DNA of 64,000 nt from Metallyticus violacea (taxonomy: Eukaryota > Arthropoda > Insecta > Mantodea > Metallyticidae), in the NCBI GenBank assembly GCA_030762175.1, contig CM060842.1, positions 68,579,501 through 68,643,500 on the forward strand, in the 5' to 3' direction. A program made the translations under genes and the position numbers. The first letter of the stretch is position 1; each line of letters opens with the position of its first letter. The notes under the pieces were generated by a model. That model ran no database searches. It saw only the letters and a program-made list of their open reading frames with translations, and was not told where the DNA came from. This document shows, piece after piece, positions 23,086 to 34,130 of this stretch.

Positions 23086-24760
23086 ATCTGTATAAATTAA
23101 CTCTTTTAGTATTCAGTCCACAATTTACAAACGTCGCAAGAAAACAAATGCAATCAAAGCAACAATAAATAAAACATTAAAAATACTTGATAGAAGATGA
23201 AAACTCGTACAGTAGTTGTTACTTAACATCAGCGCTATGTTTACCATCATTGTATCTAGTGATATCACTGTCTTTTATAATATTTTTTTATTTGTTACTG
23301 GACAAACAAATTATGAATTCAGTTATTAATGCATAGCTTGCTGCGTCAGAAATGTTAGCAGCTTTGGGTATTTATACACAAAGTTTTAATAGAAAATATA
23401 CTGATATTTTTACTTAAAAAAGAATGAAATATGAAAGATGATTTGTTTGGAATTCAATGTCCGTTCTGAAAATGCTGACGTTAGCTACTTTTATATATAT
23501 TTCATTTATTTGCACGTTTGTAAAAATTTTCTCTTTCTTTTATTTCATTCTTTACTTCTTCCATAATGACATTGGTAAGGTTAAAAAAAATTAAAAACCT
23601 TTGGGAAAAGGATTAAATTACGGAGCAATGTAGAAATTTAGGTCCAAAGGCAAAAAGAAAAAATTCCTGAAAATAGGTGGTGGTTTACTTGTTAATAAAC
23701 CTGTGGGGAAATAACCCAGAATTAGATTACTGCATCATTCTGAATTAATGTTTTTACTGATTTTCTCTTTCTTAAATGAATTCCGTCATAGTTGTATGAG
23801 GAACAGCTATTTGGTATACGTAAAAATATATTGCTGTTGGGAATAACTCGAGAAAACTTCCAAATATTACTCCTTCAATCCCACTGTTATAAACATTTCT
23901 ACCATCATTAACAGAACTTGGCAATCTTACAATTATGTGCAAAAATTCCTCCAGCTATTTGTAAATTTAAACAAATATATGTATTTCTATTTCTAAACAT
24001 TACACAAATATCTCCAGGACCCTTAACGGGTAACGTAAGACAACTTACGAAAAACTACCTTTTTCATGAAACTGAAAATTTATATTGTCCAAAAGGAAAG
24101 TAATGTGAGATGCTACATTTTCTAAAATTTCACATAGTTATAATATAACTCTTTTGTTGGCCGATTCGCATAAAATACAGCTACACAAACCCACAGCAAA
24201 AATAAATAAATACAAATATGAGCAACAGTCTCTCTGTTAAAATAAAAACGTTTCTTGAACTTCTGCTCATCATGCACATCTAAAAGATTCTCCGCAGACC
24301 CAATATATCGTTTTGCTTTGCACAGTAAGTATTCAGCATAAAATTGACGAGGCCATTGTCGCTTTCAGTTATTTCGTAAGGAACAGCTGCTCTGTTCAGA
24401 AATCAATAGAGTACAAATGAGTAATATTTATGAGATGCGGTCCATAAGTACCACGGTCTTCATTGTTGCAATGTTCATGCTATCTAATACTTACATGTTT
24501 CAGGAATGTAAACCCTGCCATTCGTTTGTTTGGAGAAGTTCGTACAAGTCACATGTGTTGCATAATGTGATGTTCAAAAATCGCATACTGAGCTGTGATA
24601 TATTTTAGCTAAAGAGTAGCTTTAAAAATAATTAATATTAAACAATGCCTTCATGATGTGTATGGGAGTGCCTTTCCTTCATATTCAGGAGCGTTCAAAA
24701 AATGTTGGCTATTGTATAGAGAGCGTGGGTCTGTGTATTGTGTAATCGCCAGAACCCGTG
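23086..24760. other. Intergenic, no gene seen
   Basis: AT-rich. Open frames at 23918-24103 and 24417-24608 carry no recognisable motif. Confidence 0.4.
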
Positions 24761-24761
24761 A

Positions 24762-25690
24762 GTTCAGGCATTTATTTTGGTTTAAATAGGCAGGCAAAAA
24801 GGCATTTAAATTCTGAAAATAGGTGATAATATAATTAATATAAATGTTTATTAAAAGTGAAAAAAGCAATACCACTCGTTATTAATGAAAATATTTAACT
24901 AATTAATCTCTCTTATCACATAATTAAAGTACATAAGCTTATTTTACTTTGTTACAAGGTACAAGATATTTTTTCAAGGTATCGACTGTTATAGTCAACC
25001 GTTTGACATAGAGAACATTTTTTATTATGTAAAAAGTTGTGCTCCTTCCACTGAAGTAACTGGAACATATTTAAAGCAAGCTAATTCGAAAGGACTCATA
25101 CCAGTTACAACATAACATTCACCTTACAGGATATCATGGAAATGTTGATAAAGACAAAGTAAAGTAGTTTGGAATAGTCCTGGAAAATGAGGTTAGTATC
25201 TCTCTTACTTCCGTACTGAACACATTGGAGGGACCGTTTATGCATAATTGTACCGCTCTCATTTTTATCGCTTGCAATTGTTTATTGAGGAGTTACCACC
25301 ACAAATTTCCTAAAATTGTCTTGGGCGGATCGATACAAAGTTATTCGCCAGGACTAGTCAAAACTATAGTAATTCCCTAATCTATTTCCTGGTAGTCATA
25401 TGCCCGAGGTAAGCGCGCGTTTCCTTCACTAATGAATATTGTGGTATTTAGAGAGCTTAAATGGATGGGTTGAGGAAAATGCTTTTAACTTCGGTGTATT
25501 GAAATTATTTTTGTTTTTAAAATGCGTAAATAATTGCAGAAAAATTATAATGATCAAAAAATGTTATAAACCTTAAAATAGACAAAAGTAGCCAAAAGAG
25601 ATTAAAAAGGCCCAAATATAAACTAATTCTATCGACTCCAAATGTACTGAAGCGTGTTTATTTCTATATGACTTAAATATATACACACAG
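24762..25690 (-). mobile_element. hAT-derived repeat, copy 1
   Basis: Aligns over its length with 33090-34130: AGTTCAGG and AAATAGGCAGG at the left, CTTCCACTGAAGTNANTGGA in the middle, TTATTCGCCAGGACTA, and CTTAAAATAGACAA then GACNCCAAATGTAC at the right. The better-kept copy carries the C-terminal dimerisation segment of a hAT transposase on the minus strand. Here the corresponding region (24945-25080, VPVTSVE on the minus strand) is frameshifted. Termini and 8-bp duplications could not be fixed. Confidence 0.65.
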
Positions 25691-25819
25691 AGAGAAAAGG
25701 CTTTTTGCCTAACTTTCAGGCTCTGGTTATTACAAGAAAATATCTCACTTGTCAAAGAGGAACTTCTAAGTGAAAGCCACCTGAAGACAAAAGAAATAGC
25801 TACATCTTTCTAAAACAAC

Positions 25820-26570
25820 TCTGCTTCGCATCCTTTATCAACATTTGCATACGGATGAGGTCAGTGCAAGATGGGTGTCTCGAATTCCTTCAACAGGTCA
25901 AATACAAGTGCACGTGGAATGGTGTCAGAAGTTTTCAAACTTTTTCCATGGTTTTTGGAATCCATTTTCAAGCGGATCAAATAATTTTCTATGCAATGGT
26001 TTTCATTCAAAAAGAGATTAATGGAAGAAAGTTGAAGCACAGCCTAGAAAGGTCAAGGTCATACAGTCCACGAAGAAAATCGTGGCGACTAATTTTTGAA
26101 ACTGCAGAGGAAAACTAATGATAGACTTCAAAGAAAAAGAACACAGTTGTGAGTAAGAGGCAATATGTGGAGCTAGTGCCATCAGATAAAGGAACCGTGA
26201 AATGCTGAATCGAGGAATTTATCGGCTGCACGACAACGCTTCAGTTCGTTCGGCTTCTGTGACTATTAAGAAAAACTCACCCTTTAATTAAAATCTGAAA
26301 TAATTCATTAAATGGTTTACCAGCCCCTATGCATCGAACAGTCTGAGCTTTTTATTCGGCAACTTTTATCTGTTTTTAAAACTGAAATCTGAACTTCGAG
26401 GGCAGAGATCCACGAACGATGAGTTGAAGAAGTTTGTTTCCCAGTATTTTGCAGACAAAGCTTCGCACTGTTTTAGATACATTTAATTGTTTATCCAAAA
26501 ATGTGAACAGTGCCTTGAAGTTAAGAAAGCTTACCCTGAAAAATTATTCACTCACCTAATGTGGTCATTT
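25820..26570 (+). pseudogene. mariner transposase relic
   Basis: Mariner transposase across frames. In order: VSARWVSRIPSTGQ near 25860 (the KVSARWVPRLLT motif), VHVEWCQKFSNFF, STKKIVATNFWNCRGKLMID near 26065-26125 (GKVMATVFWD), RGIYRLHDNASVRSASVTIK near 26215-26275 (second catalytic aspartate, HDNA), then LFGNFYLFLKLKSELRGQRS near 26350-26410 and a C-terminal KCEQCLEVKKAYPEK segment. The DNA-binding N-terminus was not found, and the catalytic Asp of the SPDLAPSDY block is lost (SPYASNSLSF). Several stops and frameshifts make it dead. No inverted repeats were seen. Confidence 0.8.
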
Positions 26571-26574
26571 CTGA

Positions 26575-27685
26575 CAATTGTGAGCGTACTTCATAAGTGA
26601 GTATCCCAGCTCAATTACTGGAATGAATGCTCACTTATTTGTTTATTCATTTGTGAATAAGAGGCAACTATGTATCCGTTTTAATGCCTATGAACTGACC
26701 CTAACTGCTGATATCGTGTTGAATCATTAGGCCACTTCTGTAAAGTAGGCGGAAAATCCTCTCTCTGAAGAAGTTGCAAATCGAAACACTTTCCTCATCC
26801 CTGTTGAGGGTTGTAACTTCTTTGAGAACACGAATAATGGTTCTAGCCTCTTTGCAAAGAGAAGATTTTGGCAATAAATGCAAACCTAAAAGAAAAAGAA
26901 ATATAGACACAGAACTGGAAATAGGTAGAGAAGTTTGAAGCTGAAGATGGCTACAGCCGTTAATAGTGGAAGGCAGGAAAAAGAGAAGAGAAAGGTAATA
27001 AAAGAAAATTTAAAACAGAACTTCGAGTTTGGAGTATAATTTAACTTGTTTTGCTTGTAATAACCGTTCTTTCAAATGGGCAGAAAAATAATTCTTCTTT
27101 GCATTTCTAAGATAAATCTCCTGTTTTATGACTTGCAATAGAAAACGTCCATATTTGATAAATTTCACGACTTCTTTATATGACTTCGCGCCAGCACGGA
27201 ACTTTATGTTGACCATAATAATGGCATTCGTCTAGCCATAACCACAAAAATATCCCATAAGATAACTTTCTCCTCTCTTAACAAGTTTTATTTACGACTA
27301 TCACTTTTACTCATTTATCACTGTGGTAGTTTTACTACTTGGCAGTATTATAAATATCAGTATTTTAGTCTATTTTAAACATTTTAATTGAATGGGAATC
27401 CCATGTCAATGGCTATTGCACAATTTGCACCCTCATTCGTAAGAAAAAAAAACAATTAAACAAACACTGGCCACGCATACACTAGACTATGCAGCTTGTG
27501 CCTGCGTACATTTTGCCTGCCATCGCTACCACTGAAAGCAGTTTAAAAGTCCGGATACATAGTTTAGCCAGTCGTGACTGCAGTCCCGAACCGTTGCGAA
27601 GAAAGTCGATTGGTTACGATACTATAAACATTATGGAATAAAATTTTATATTATTTTGTTCTATTTTATTTGATATATATTTTTT
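26575..27685. other. Intergenic, no gene seen
   Basis: No recognised domain. Open frames at 26701-26910 and 27010-27216 on the minus strand carry no known motif. Confidence 0.4.
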
Positions 27686-27689
27686 GTTA

Positions 27690-27960
27690 AACTAAAATTA
27701 AACTAAGCTAACCTACTCTAAGTATGAAAAAGTAGCATTTATTGCATTAAGAATAATGTAGAAAAAAATGTTATTATGTAGTAATATTATTTTTTGTGTG
27801 TTCTGTTATTTTTGTATTTCACTTAAACTAAACTAACCTAACATATGAATTAATTTATGTTATATTATTTTTTTAAAGCTCAAACTGAACTAACCTAACC
27901 TAACCTATGAAAATGTAACTTTTATTTCATTAAGAATAGTGTAGAAAAATTAAGAGGATT
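27690..27960. repeat. Diverged tandem repeat with CCTAA runs
   Basis: The segment TATGAAAAAGTAGCATTTAT (27722) recurs about 183 bp downstream as TATGAAAATGTAACTTTTAT (27905), each followed by CATTAAGAATANTGTAGAAA and preceded by AACTAA-CTAACCTA text. A partial third unit lies at 27823-27850. The run at 27889-27908 holds CTAACCTAACCTAACCTA, i.e. short TTAGG-type repeats on the minus strand. Confidence 0.7.
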
Positions 27961-28029
27961 AAAAAAACTGGTTACATTTACTTATGAATAAATGTCGGCG
28001 GTTAGGCCCTGCATTGGCGCCGATAGTTT

Positions 28030-28265
28030 CATGCGTAAGGGTGATTTGTCGACATTAGTTTGTTTCTCTAGAATGTAAAGTTCTTAGAATAGCAAATACG
28101 TAAGATTGAAAAATAGCTACAGCTGATTCTAAAATTAATAATAAAATTTGTACTAAAATTAAGATAGGAAGAATGTAAAATGTTGAAGCTCTTCTTGTAT
28201 TACCTAGGAGAGTTAATAAATGATGTCCTGCAATTATGTTGGCTAGACAGGCGGCGCTCAAGCGC
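28030..28265 (-). pseudogene. Nuclear mitochondrial insert: ATP6 3' end and COX3 start
   Basis: On the minus strand from 28265 down, the frame reads LANIIAGHHLLTLLGNT, then FYILPILILVQILLLILESA and VAIFQSYVFAIL, ending TLHS-ETN stop. This is the C-terminal third of ATP synthase subunit 6, a membrane subunit of the mitochondrial F0 complex. AGA codons in this stretch fall where the family has Ser, as expected if the DNA arose under the invertebrate mitochondrial code. The stop TAA (28057-28055) overlaps the next ATG by one base (TAATG), as at the insect ATP6/COX3 junction, and the start MSTNHPY of cytochrome oxidase subunit 3 follows before homology is lost near 28030. Under the mitochondrial code the ATP6 frame is still open. 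Confidence 0.88.
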
Positions 28266-28375
28266 TTCATCATTTTGAAACTTGCGTACATCATACTAAA
28301 TGATAGATTTTGCCAATCACCCTCCTTACACTCGGTGCTGGATGTGTTGTCCATTTTCCCTGATGCACAATTCAC

Positions 28376-28620
28376 ATCTTCTTAGGAAAATGTGGCTGGC
28401 ACGCATCAGTTCGGAATGCTTTAAGTTCCTTCATTGTGTGAGGGTTAGTTGAATATACTCCATCTTTCACTGTCCCCCGAAAATAAAAATCAAAAAGCAT
28501 AAGGTCCACGGAACGAGGTCATATTAGGATTCGTAATTCCGTCGTGGATAATGAACAGTCAGTCTTCGAATTTTTTCCGTTCAGTTACACAGCTTGCACT
28601 CACTTGTCGTATTAGTACTG
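28376..28620 (-). pseudogene. mariner/IS630-like transposase C-terminal relic
   Basis: Minus strand: SVDLMLFDFYFRGTVKDGVY then STNPHTMKELKAFRTDAC, matching the SPDLTPLDFFLWGxxKDxVY block (third catalytic Asp) and the following helix of arthropod DDE transposases. The remaining C-terminal part is frameshifted and runs toward the mitochondrial insert, from which it is separated by about 110 bp of unassigned sequence. No inverted repeat was found. Confidence 0.75.
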
Positions 28621-30390
28621 GGCTGCCACGCCTAAATATCTATATCGCTCTGGCACACACCTTATATACTTTGCTCAGAAAATGAGTATAGAACGACACA
28701 GTGATAATCGTACCATTGCACAACACGAATGCGCTATTTATTGAAAGCTCACTCTCGATGCACAACACAGCTGCCCGACTCAGTTTAAATCCCGCTCGCA
28801 AATGACTAGAAGAGGGAATGGCACCGTGCGTAGGGAATTTCAGCATTTGGAGGGAGTACATTCGCTTAGTAAGCCGATCTAAGTGCGTGCCTTTTAAACT
28901 GATCTCACTGTATTATATAAAGGACAAAATTGAGTAAGAACTACAGATAGGGGAAACAGCTGTAATCTTTTTTTAACATAAAATGAAATTGCTTAGAAGA
29001 AATTTAAATGGCATTTTGAGATTCCAGTATTCAGTGCTCCCTAACACACATTACAGGCAAAGTTTTCAATATTGCTTAACATATTCGTATATGCATTTAT
29101 ATAAAAGGTACTTGATGTGCAGTGAATCTAAAACAACTCGCGCATACAGAAACACGCAGAAGTTCATATAACTAAATGTCCTGCGTTTGATATTTCCTCA
29201 ATACTCATATAATTCTTTCAAATTTCTGCTCGAATTTTAATAAACATACTTAGCTACAGCCCTGTCTGTGATTGGCAGTGATATATATCTCTCTCTAAAA
29301 ATGAAATATTCACCCCATTTTTAAATTTCTTTTTATTGCTTTGTTTCATTAAATGATTACCTGCTTTGTTTCATTGGTAGGTCTACTGCTTTTGCATCTT
29401 TATTGCAGGCATAAGTTACTTATTAGCTTACCCCAGTTAGGTGCTTAAAGAATGAAGCTCTAAACTATCTTGAAATAATGACTTGGTCTACACTTAACTC
29501 AAGGAAAGTAACCATAATGCGTAGTATTTTATGAGTTCGCGCATGCTCTTAGTTCAGAAACGGTTGTTTTATGTCGTTTTATTTAGACTGTAGGAGATAC
29601 ATTTTGGGTCTGCTTATCTACAGACTCCCAAGAAAGTTCGGGTAGTTATGTAATCGTTCTGTTTTCTGATTGTAAAAAGCACATAAAACGTTCAAGTAAA
29701 CATAAACTGCACCATGGCTAATATCCAAGAACGACGTCGACACTTGGGTTTCTTTAGTGAGGACTCTTAAACGCTCTGACGCCGAAGAAGCATCTGTTTT
29801 AATATTATGTCTAGATATTAGTGTAGGTACTGGTGCCGCCTTGCAAGGGAATAACGGCGAGAGAATGGGATATGACCCATGTCTCGGAGACGTCATAAAA
29901 CCGCGTGTTCACCATCATCATCATCTTAAATCAATATTCCAGAGTAGCTGCTATTGTACTATATGCATCCATCACCTTTCAGATATTTAGGATTTATTTC
30001 TATAACTACTGAAACAAACATTTCAAATAGTCTAATAACCTCTTATTTACAAATGACTAATACATCGATTATGGAACTAATCTATATAAACTACATAAGA
30101 CAGAAATTTCGAATGGACCTCTCACCAATGTTGAATCTCATAAAAGTGTAAAATATTTTAATCTTTTACATCATGTACTAATTTCAAATACGCAAACTTT
30201 CACTTTTGTTATAAAGCAAATATTCAGTCTAATCTAATAATGTACATTCTATTTCATACCTAACCACATATTCTCCAAGTTATCTATCTAAAATACATGG
30301 TTCTATAATAACCTAACTCCCAATTGTCACTATATAGGATAAAATATATACAAAGATATAGATAACCTATTGTGTCCCTTAATGACAAAG
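28621..30390. other. Intergenic, no gene seen
   Basis: No recognised domain. Frames at 29618-29896 (minus) and 29757-29990 (plus) overlap each other on opposite strands and neither carries a known motif; the plus frame has a short His run from a CAT repeat. Confidence 0.4.
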
Positions 30391-30393
30391 ATC

Positions 30394-30720
30394 TACTAAC
30401 AAGTAGAGAAAGTTTGCTTTTTCCTAACGTAGTGAGCTCTTCCACGCTAGTAGTTTGTATGCTGTTTAAGGCAGTCTTAACTGATTAGTTTTTTGGTTAC
30501 TCCATTTCTCACTGCACTAGTTGCTTCTCGAGATATTTCCATTGTTCTCTTTCTCTTGCTACTCTTGGCCAGTCTGGATCTACATGTTCCTTGAAGAGGT
30601 GTGTTCATCTTCTTCTGGGTCTTCCTTGTGTCCTTTTTCACATCCGGGGGTCTCACATGGATATCTTGTAGGTCCATCTATTGTCCTGCATTTTTGCGAT
30701 GTGACCTCATTGCCATTTGC
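30394..30720 (-). mobile_element. LINE-E (RTE-like) 3' end, copy 3
   Basis: Longest of three LINE-E copies. The minus-strand frame reads RTQGRPRRR, a stop in place of Trp, then THLFKEHVDPDWPRVARERE and QWKYLEKQLVQ stop. GRPxxRW followed by DPDWxRxAxxRxxW is the C-terminal end of RTE-type LINE polymerases. The 3' untranslated part matches copies at 2226 and 10839, ending CTTGTTAG near 30396 on this strand. Confidence 0.75.
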
Positions 30721-30959
30721 TTCTGGTAGCTATGATACCAAAATATATTTTATATGCTCTTATTTGTTAAAACATCCATTCTAATCCAATATTTTATCTA
30801 TATACACAAACTCTCTTAACTTGAACCTTTTATCTTTCTCAATCTTTTTTCTTCCATTTACCTAATTGTTCTTCTGCTATTTTAATATTTTATCTCCTTT
30901 TATTCGCAAGTTTTTCTAATTATTCTAAGTTATTCAATCTGTCTTGCTCTTGGTTTTGC

Positions 30960-31875
30960 TCACAGTATAATGTACGAGAATCATTTGAAAAGTTCTCGAA
31001 ATGACCCACAGAGTGATGCAGAAACAGTTTTGTTATCATATTTCATAGAAACATTTGCCGTTAGTTGTTTCTTAAAGCAGGGTATGAATGTAACAGAAAT
31101 TTATGATAAACTCTCTAGGGACTCTACACCATCATTTTCAACCTTTTCTAAGTCGAACACGGTGTTTAAACGCGGCTGTGAAAGTTTTGAAGTTAACCCA
31201 TGTAATGGACGATCTATGCCATCACATAAAAAATACGATAAGATGCATGATATGCTTCTGGAGAATTACCGATTAAAGGTGTCTGAAATTGCTGAAGATC
31301 TGGGCATTTCAGGGAATGTGTATTTCATTGAGGGAAAAATTGTGATTGGAAAAAGTATTCGCAAGATGGCGGCCTCGACTGCTGATTCAGGATCACCAGC
31401 GAATCAGAGTGCGAATGTTTCAGCAAAGTTTGGCCCATTTTCAGAGAGATACCGCCGACTTTAGAAATCGATTTGTGACGAGTGATGAAACATGAATCAG
31501 CTACTGCACGCCTGAAATAAATAAATAAATAAATAAATAAATAAAACAGCTGTCTAAACTATGCAAGCAAAATGATTCTCCACGCCAAAGAGGGCCAAGT
31601 GTGTGAAATCGACCGGTAAGATCATGCCATCCGTTTAAGACCACGGCATCCATTTTATGGAATCCAAAGTGTCCATTATCTTCCCACAGGAGCGTATTGT
31701 GCTAATCTTTTGGACCTATGGACAAAAACACGCAAGAAAAGCCCGGGTTTATCAAAAAATAAATTTATTTTGCATAAAAGACGATGCTTGACCTCACACA
31801 GGATGCAGGAAATTAAATCCCTCTCCTTCAAAATGACTCCGTTATTTCACTGTCTCATTATTCGTGCTCTTAGAA
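30960..31875 (+). pseudogene. mariner transposase relic, longest open frame of the window
   Basis: An open frame of 164 codons (30970-31464) covers the N-terminal DNA-binding part: FLKQGMNVTEIYDKLSRDS, then TFSKSNTVFKRGCESFEVNP, CNGRSMPS (the GRPS motif) and KMHDMLLENYRLKVSEIAED. A frameshift follows near 31360. In another frame come HFQRDTADFRNRFVTSDET (first catalytic Asp in TSDET) and YCTPE. A (TAAA)n run at 31514-31544 interrupts it. KSTGKIMPS, ANLLDLWTKTRKKSPGLSKN and TSHRMQEIKSLSFK are later pieces. The (TTA)n run at 31881 ends the recognisable part. The third catalytic block is absent. Confidence 0.8.
31514..31544. repeat. (AAAT)n microsatellite
   Basis: About seven to eight units of AAAT inside the mariner relic. 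Confidence 0.95.
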
Positions 31876-31878
31876 ATG

Positions 31879-31880
<2 letters not shown>

Positions 31881-31915
<35 letters not shown>
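31881..31915. repeat. (TTA)n microsatellite
   Basis: About eleven TTA units at the downstream end of the mariner relic; a Leu run in an open frame here is an artefact. Confidence 0.95.
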
Positions 31916-31916
<1 letters not shown>

Positions 31917-31919
31917 CTT

Positions 31920-33085
31920 CTAATATAAAATCACAATTACACATTTATTTCAAAATTAAACAATCATAATTTAGGAAAAACACCTACCCCAAGGGTATTT
32001 TAATATTTAACTTCAAACAGTTCTCTTGGGGGTTTCTTTTCAATGGTTGGCACGGCTGCATTTTCAAAGCCTATGCTCCAAATATTTGTTTTTGTATGAG
32101 CGAGAGTTAAAAGCGAAGAGTAAAAATTTTGTGGTGGAAACGAATCTGAAAATTATGACAGGAAAGTAGAAGAAAAAAGAATGCTGTGACATGGGATTTG
32201 TAGCAAGCCACCATACGCCGCGATAAACCAAGGCTGCTTTTATTATAGCTCACAAAGGAAGTAGCTGCAATAAAAAGACCAAGATTGACCGACCACTTTG
32301 ATGAAAAAGAGGAGCAGCAAAAAACTGGAAGAAGCGCATTTTCAAAATCTCCTTTGAATCGTCGTTGTCATGCCTTGAAATAAAGTTTGCAACTTTATGC
32401 CTGATAAGCTTGTGGAATCCGGCAACTCTGTTACTGCAGACATTCCTTTTTATTTACGAGAGACTGAGTTTTGCTTGAAACACACTATGGACATATACTT
32501 TTTTATATTCTAGCGTAGTTACCATACAGTTCAAAAAAGTGTAAGATCGGAATAATAAAAATCAAGTGATACTATTCTCTTCTTGACGTCACAAAGGACA
32601 AGGCTCTTTTACTCTTCTTAAATAAATATGAAGATATTTAAACAACATCAATGATAACTTTTGTTATTAGTTATAATATATGTCTCTAAATATCACTTTC
32701 AGGCGCAAACGTTTAAAAAAAATGCAAGATATGAAGGTGGTGTGGTCGGATTTTCATCCAAAGTGGTGACACAACAATGGAGTTTCACTTGAGCACACGT
32801 AATCCAAGGGATACAAGTAAAATGACGACGATTTTATGTCAGAGTTATTTGCTCTATCGCAGAGTCTTTCTAAGGGACTGAAGGAGTGATTTCAGAAAAC
32901 ACAAAATATCACTGTATATTATATACACGAGTAAACGAACGCTTTACAATCACGATTTGAATTGCTAACGCATTAAGAATTGTTATATCCCTGTGACTGC
33001 ATTCCCGTCTTCGGCTTTTATCCACTTCTTACATTAATACACACCACAATAGTGAAGATGATTAAGAAGGGGATAACCAAAGCCC
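31920..33085. other. Intergenic, no gene seen
   Basis: No recognised domain or repeat copy. Positions 32040-32430 are less AT-rich but unassigned. Confidence 0.4.
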
Positions 33086-33089
33086 GGAA

Positions 33090-34130
33090 GTTCAGGTTAA
33101 AATAGGCAGGAAAAAAAAGGAACTGAAAATAAGCAGTAATATAATTAAAATCGGCATTTATTAAAAGTGGAAACGAGAATAATATCGCTCATTATTAATG
33201 AAAATAGTATTTAAAATAACTCAATACTTTCTTTATCTCATAATTAAAGTACTTAAGTTTATTTTCTAGGTTACAAGCAACAAAATAAAAATATTTTTAA
33301 AGTTATCAACTGTCATAGTCACCTGTTTGTCAGAGAGAGCATTTTTCATTTCAGAAAAAGAATGCTCTACTTCCACTGAAGTGATTGGAGCATGTTTAAA
33401 CAAGCTATATCAGTTACAACAAAATATTCACCTATAATCATAGAAATATTGATCAAAACATAGTAAATTGATTTTTAATATTGTTGGAGAATGAGCAAAA
33501 GATCCGCTGTGGTTTCTAGTCGAATCAATTTCTGTTTCATTTTCCGTTTATAGGGGAATCAGGTTAGTATCCCTCTTACTTCCATAATAAAACACATTGT
33601 ATGGTCGGTTTATTGCATAGCGGTATCGTTCTCATCTTCCTCGCTTGCTGTTGTTTGTTACAACTATGCAGTTGAGAAGTTACTCCACCACAAATTTCGT
33701 AGAATTGTCTCGTACAGATCGATACAAGGTGATTCGCCAGGACTATTCAAAACTATTTGATTTCATTCATCCTATTTCCTAATGTATTTAAAGAGCGTAG
33801 GTGAATGGGTTGTAGAGAAAACTTTGACTCGCTTGAAAACAAATAAATTATAATAAGATTATCAATAGATATTTTTGTGAGGTGATTTAACTTCTATAAC
33901 TTGTTTTCATTTTGATATGTTGAAATTCTTTTTTTAAATTCATAATTAATAATCGCAGATAAAATTATAGCAACGCAAAGTGGTAAAAAAGGTTAAACCT
34001 TAAAATAGACAACAGAAGCCAAAATAGGCAAAAAAAAAAAAAAAAAACGAAATAAAAATAGGCTCTATAGACCCCAAATGTACGGAAATATGTTTCTTTC
34101 TATCTCTATCTGATTATCTGTAGTGATGTT
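33090..34130 (-). mobile_element. hAT-derived repeat, copy 2
   Basis: Second, better-kept copy of the repeat at 24762-25690. Only the last coding segment of a hAT transposase remains (33266-33400, minus). The roughly 700 bp upstream of it on the minus strand is non-coding in both copies, so the shared unit looks like a deletion derivative that was itself multiplied, or a repeat that captured a hAT 3' exon. An A run lies at 34030-34047. Confidence 0.65.
33266..33400 (-). pseudogene. hAT transposase C-terminal dimerisation segment
   Basis: Minus strand, uninterrupted: KHAPITSVEVEHSFSEMKN, then ALSDKQVTMTVDNFKNI and FILLLVT, stop (TAG, complement of 33266-33268). PxTSVxVERSFSxxKNxLSDKRxxLTxxNLxK is the conserved Dimer_Tnp_hAT motif of CGGBP1/ZBED-like hAT transposases. 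The expected ER reads EH here. No upstream catalytic part is present, so it cannot encode an active enzyme. Confidence 0.75.

Noticed and set aside
27889..27914. True telomere
   Set aside because: Only about four CCTAA units, flanked on both sides by ordinary interspersed repeats.
28055..28375. A 106-codon open frame with hydrophobic stretches that looks like a membrane protein gene
   Set aside because: Its hydrophobic part is ATP6 read in the nuclear code; the rest is unrelated flanking sequence. It is an insert, not a gene.
29757..29990. His-rich open frame
   Set aside because: The His run comes from a short CAT/CATCAT repeat; no other motif.
30970..31464. Longest open frame (164 codons) as a host gene
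   Set aside because: It matches the mariner transposase N-terminus, and the catalytic part continues in other frames with stops.
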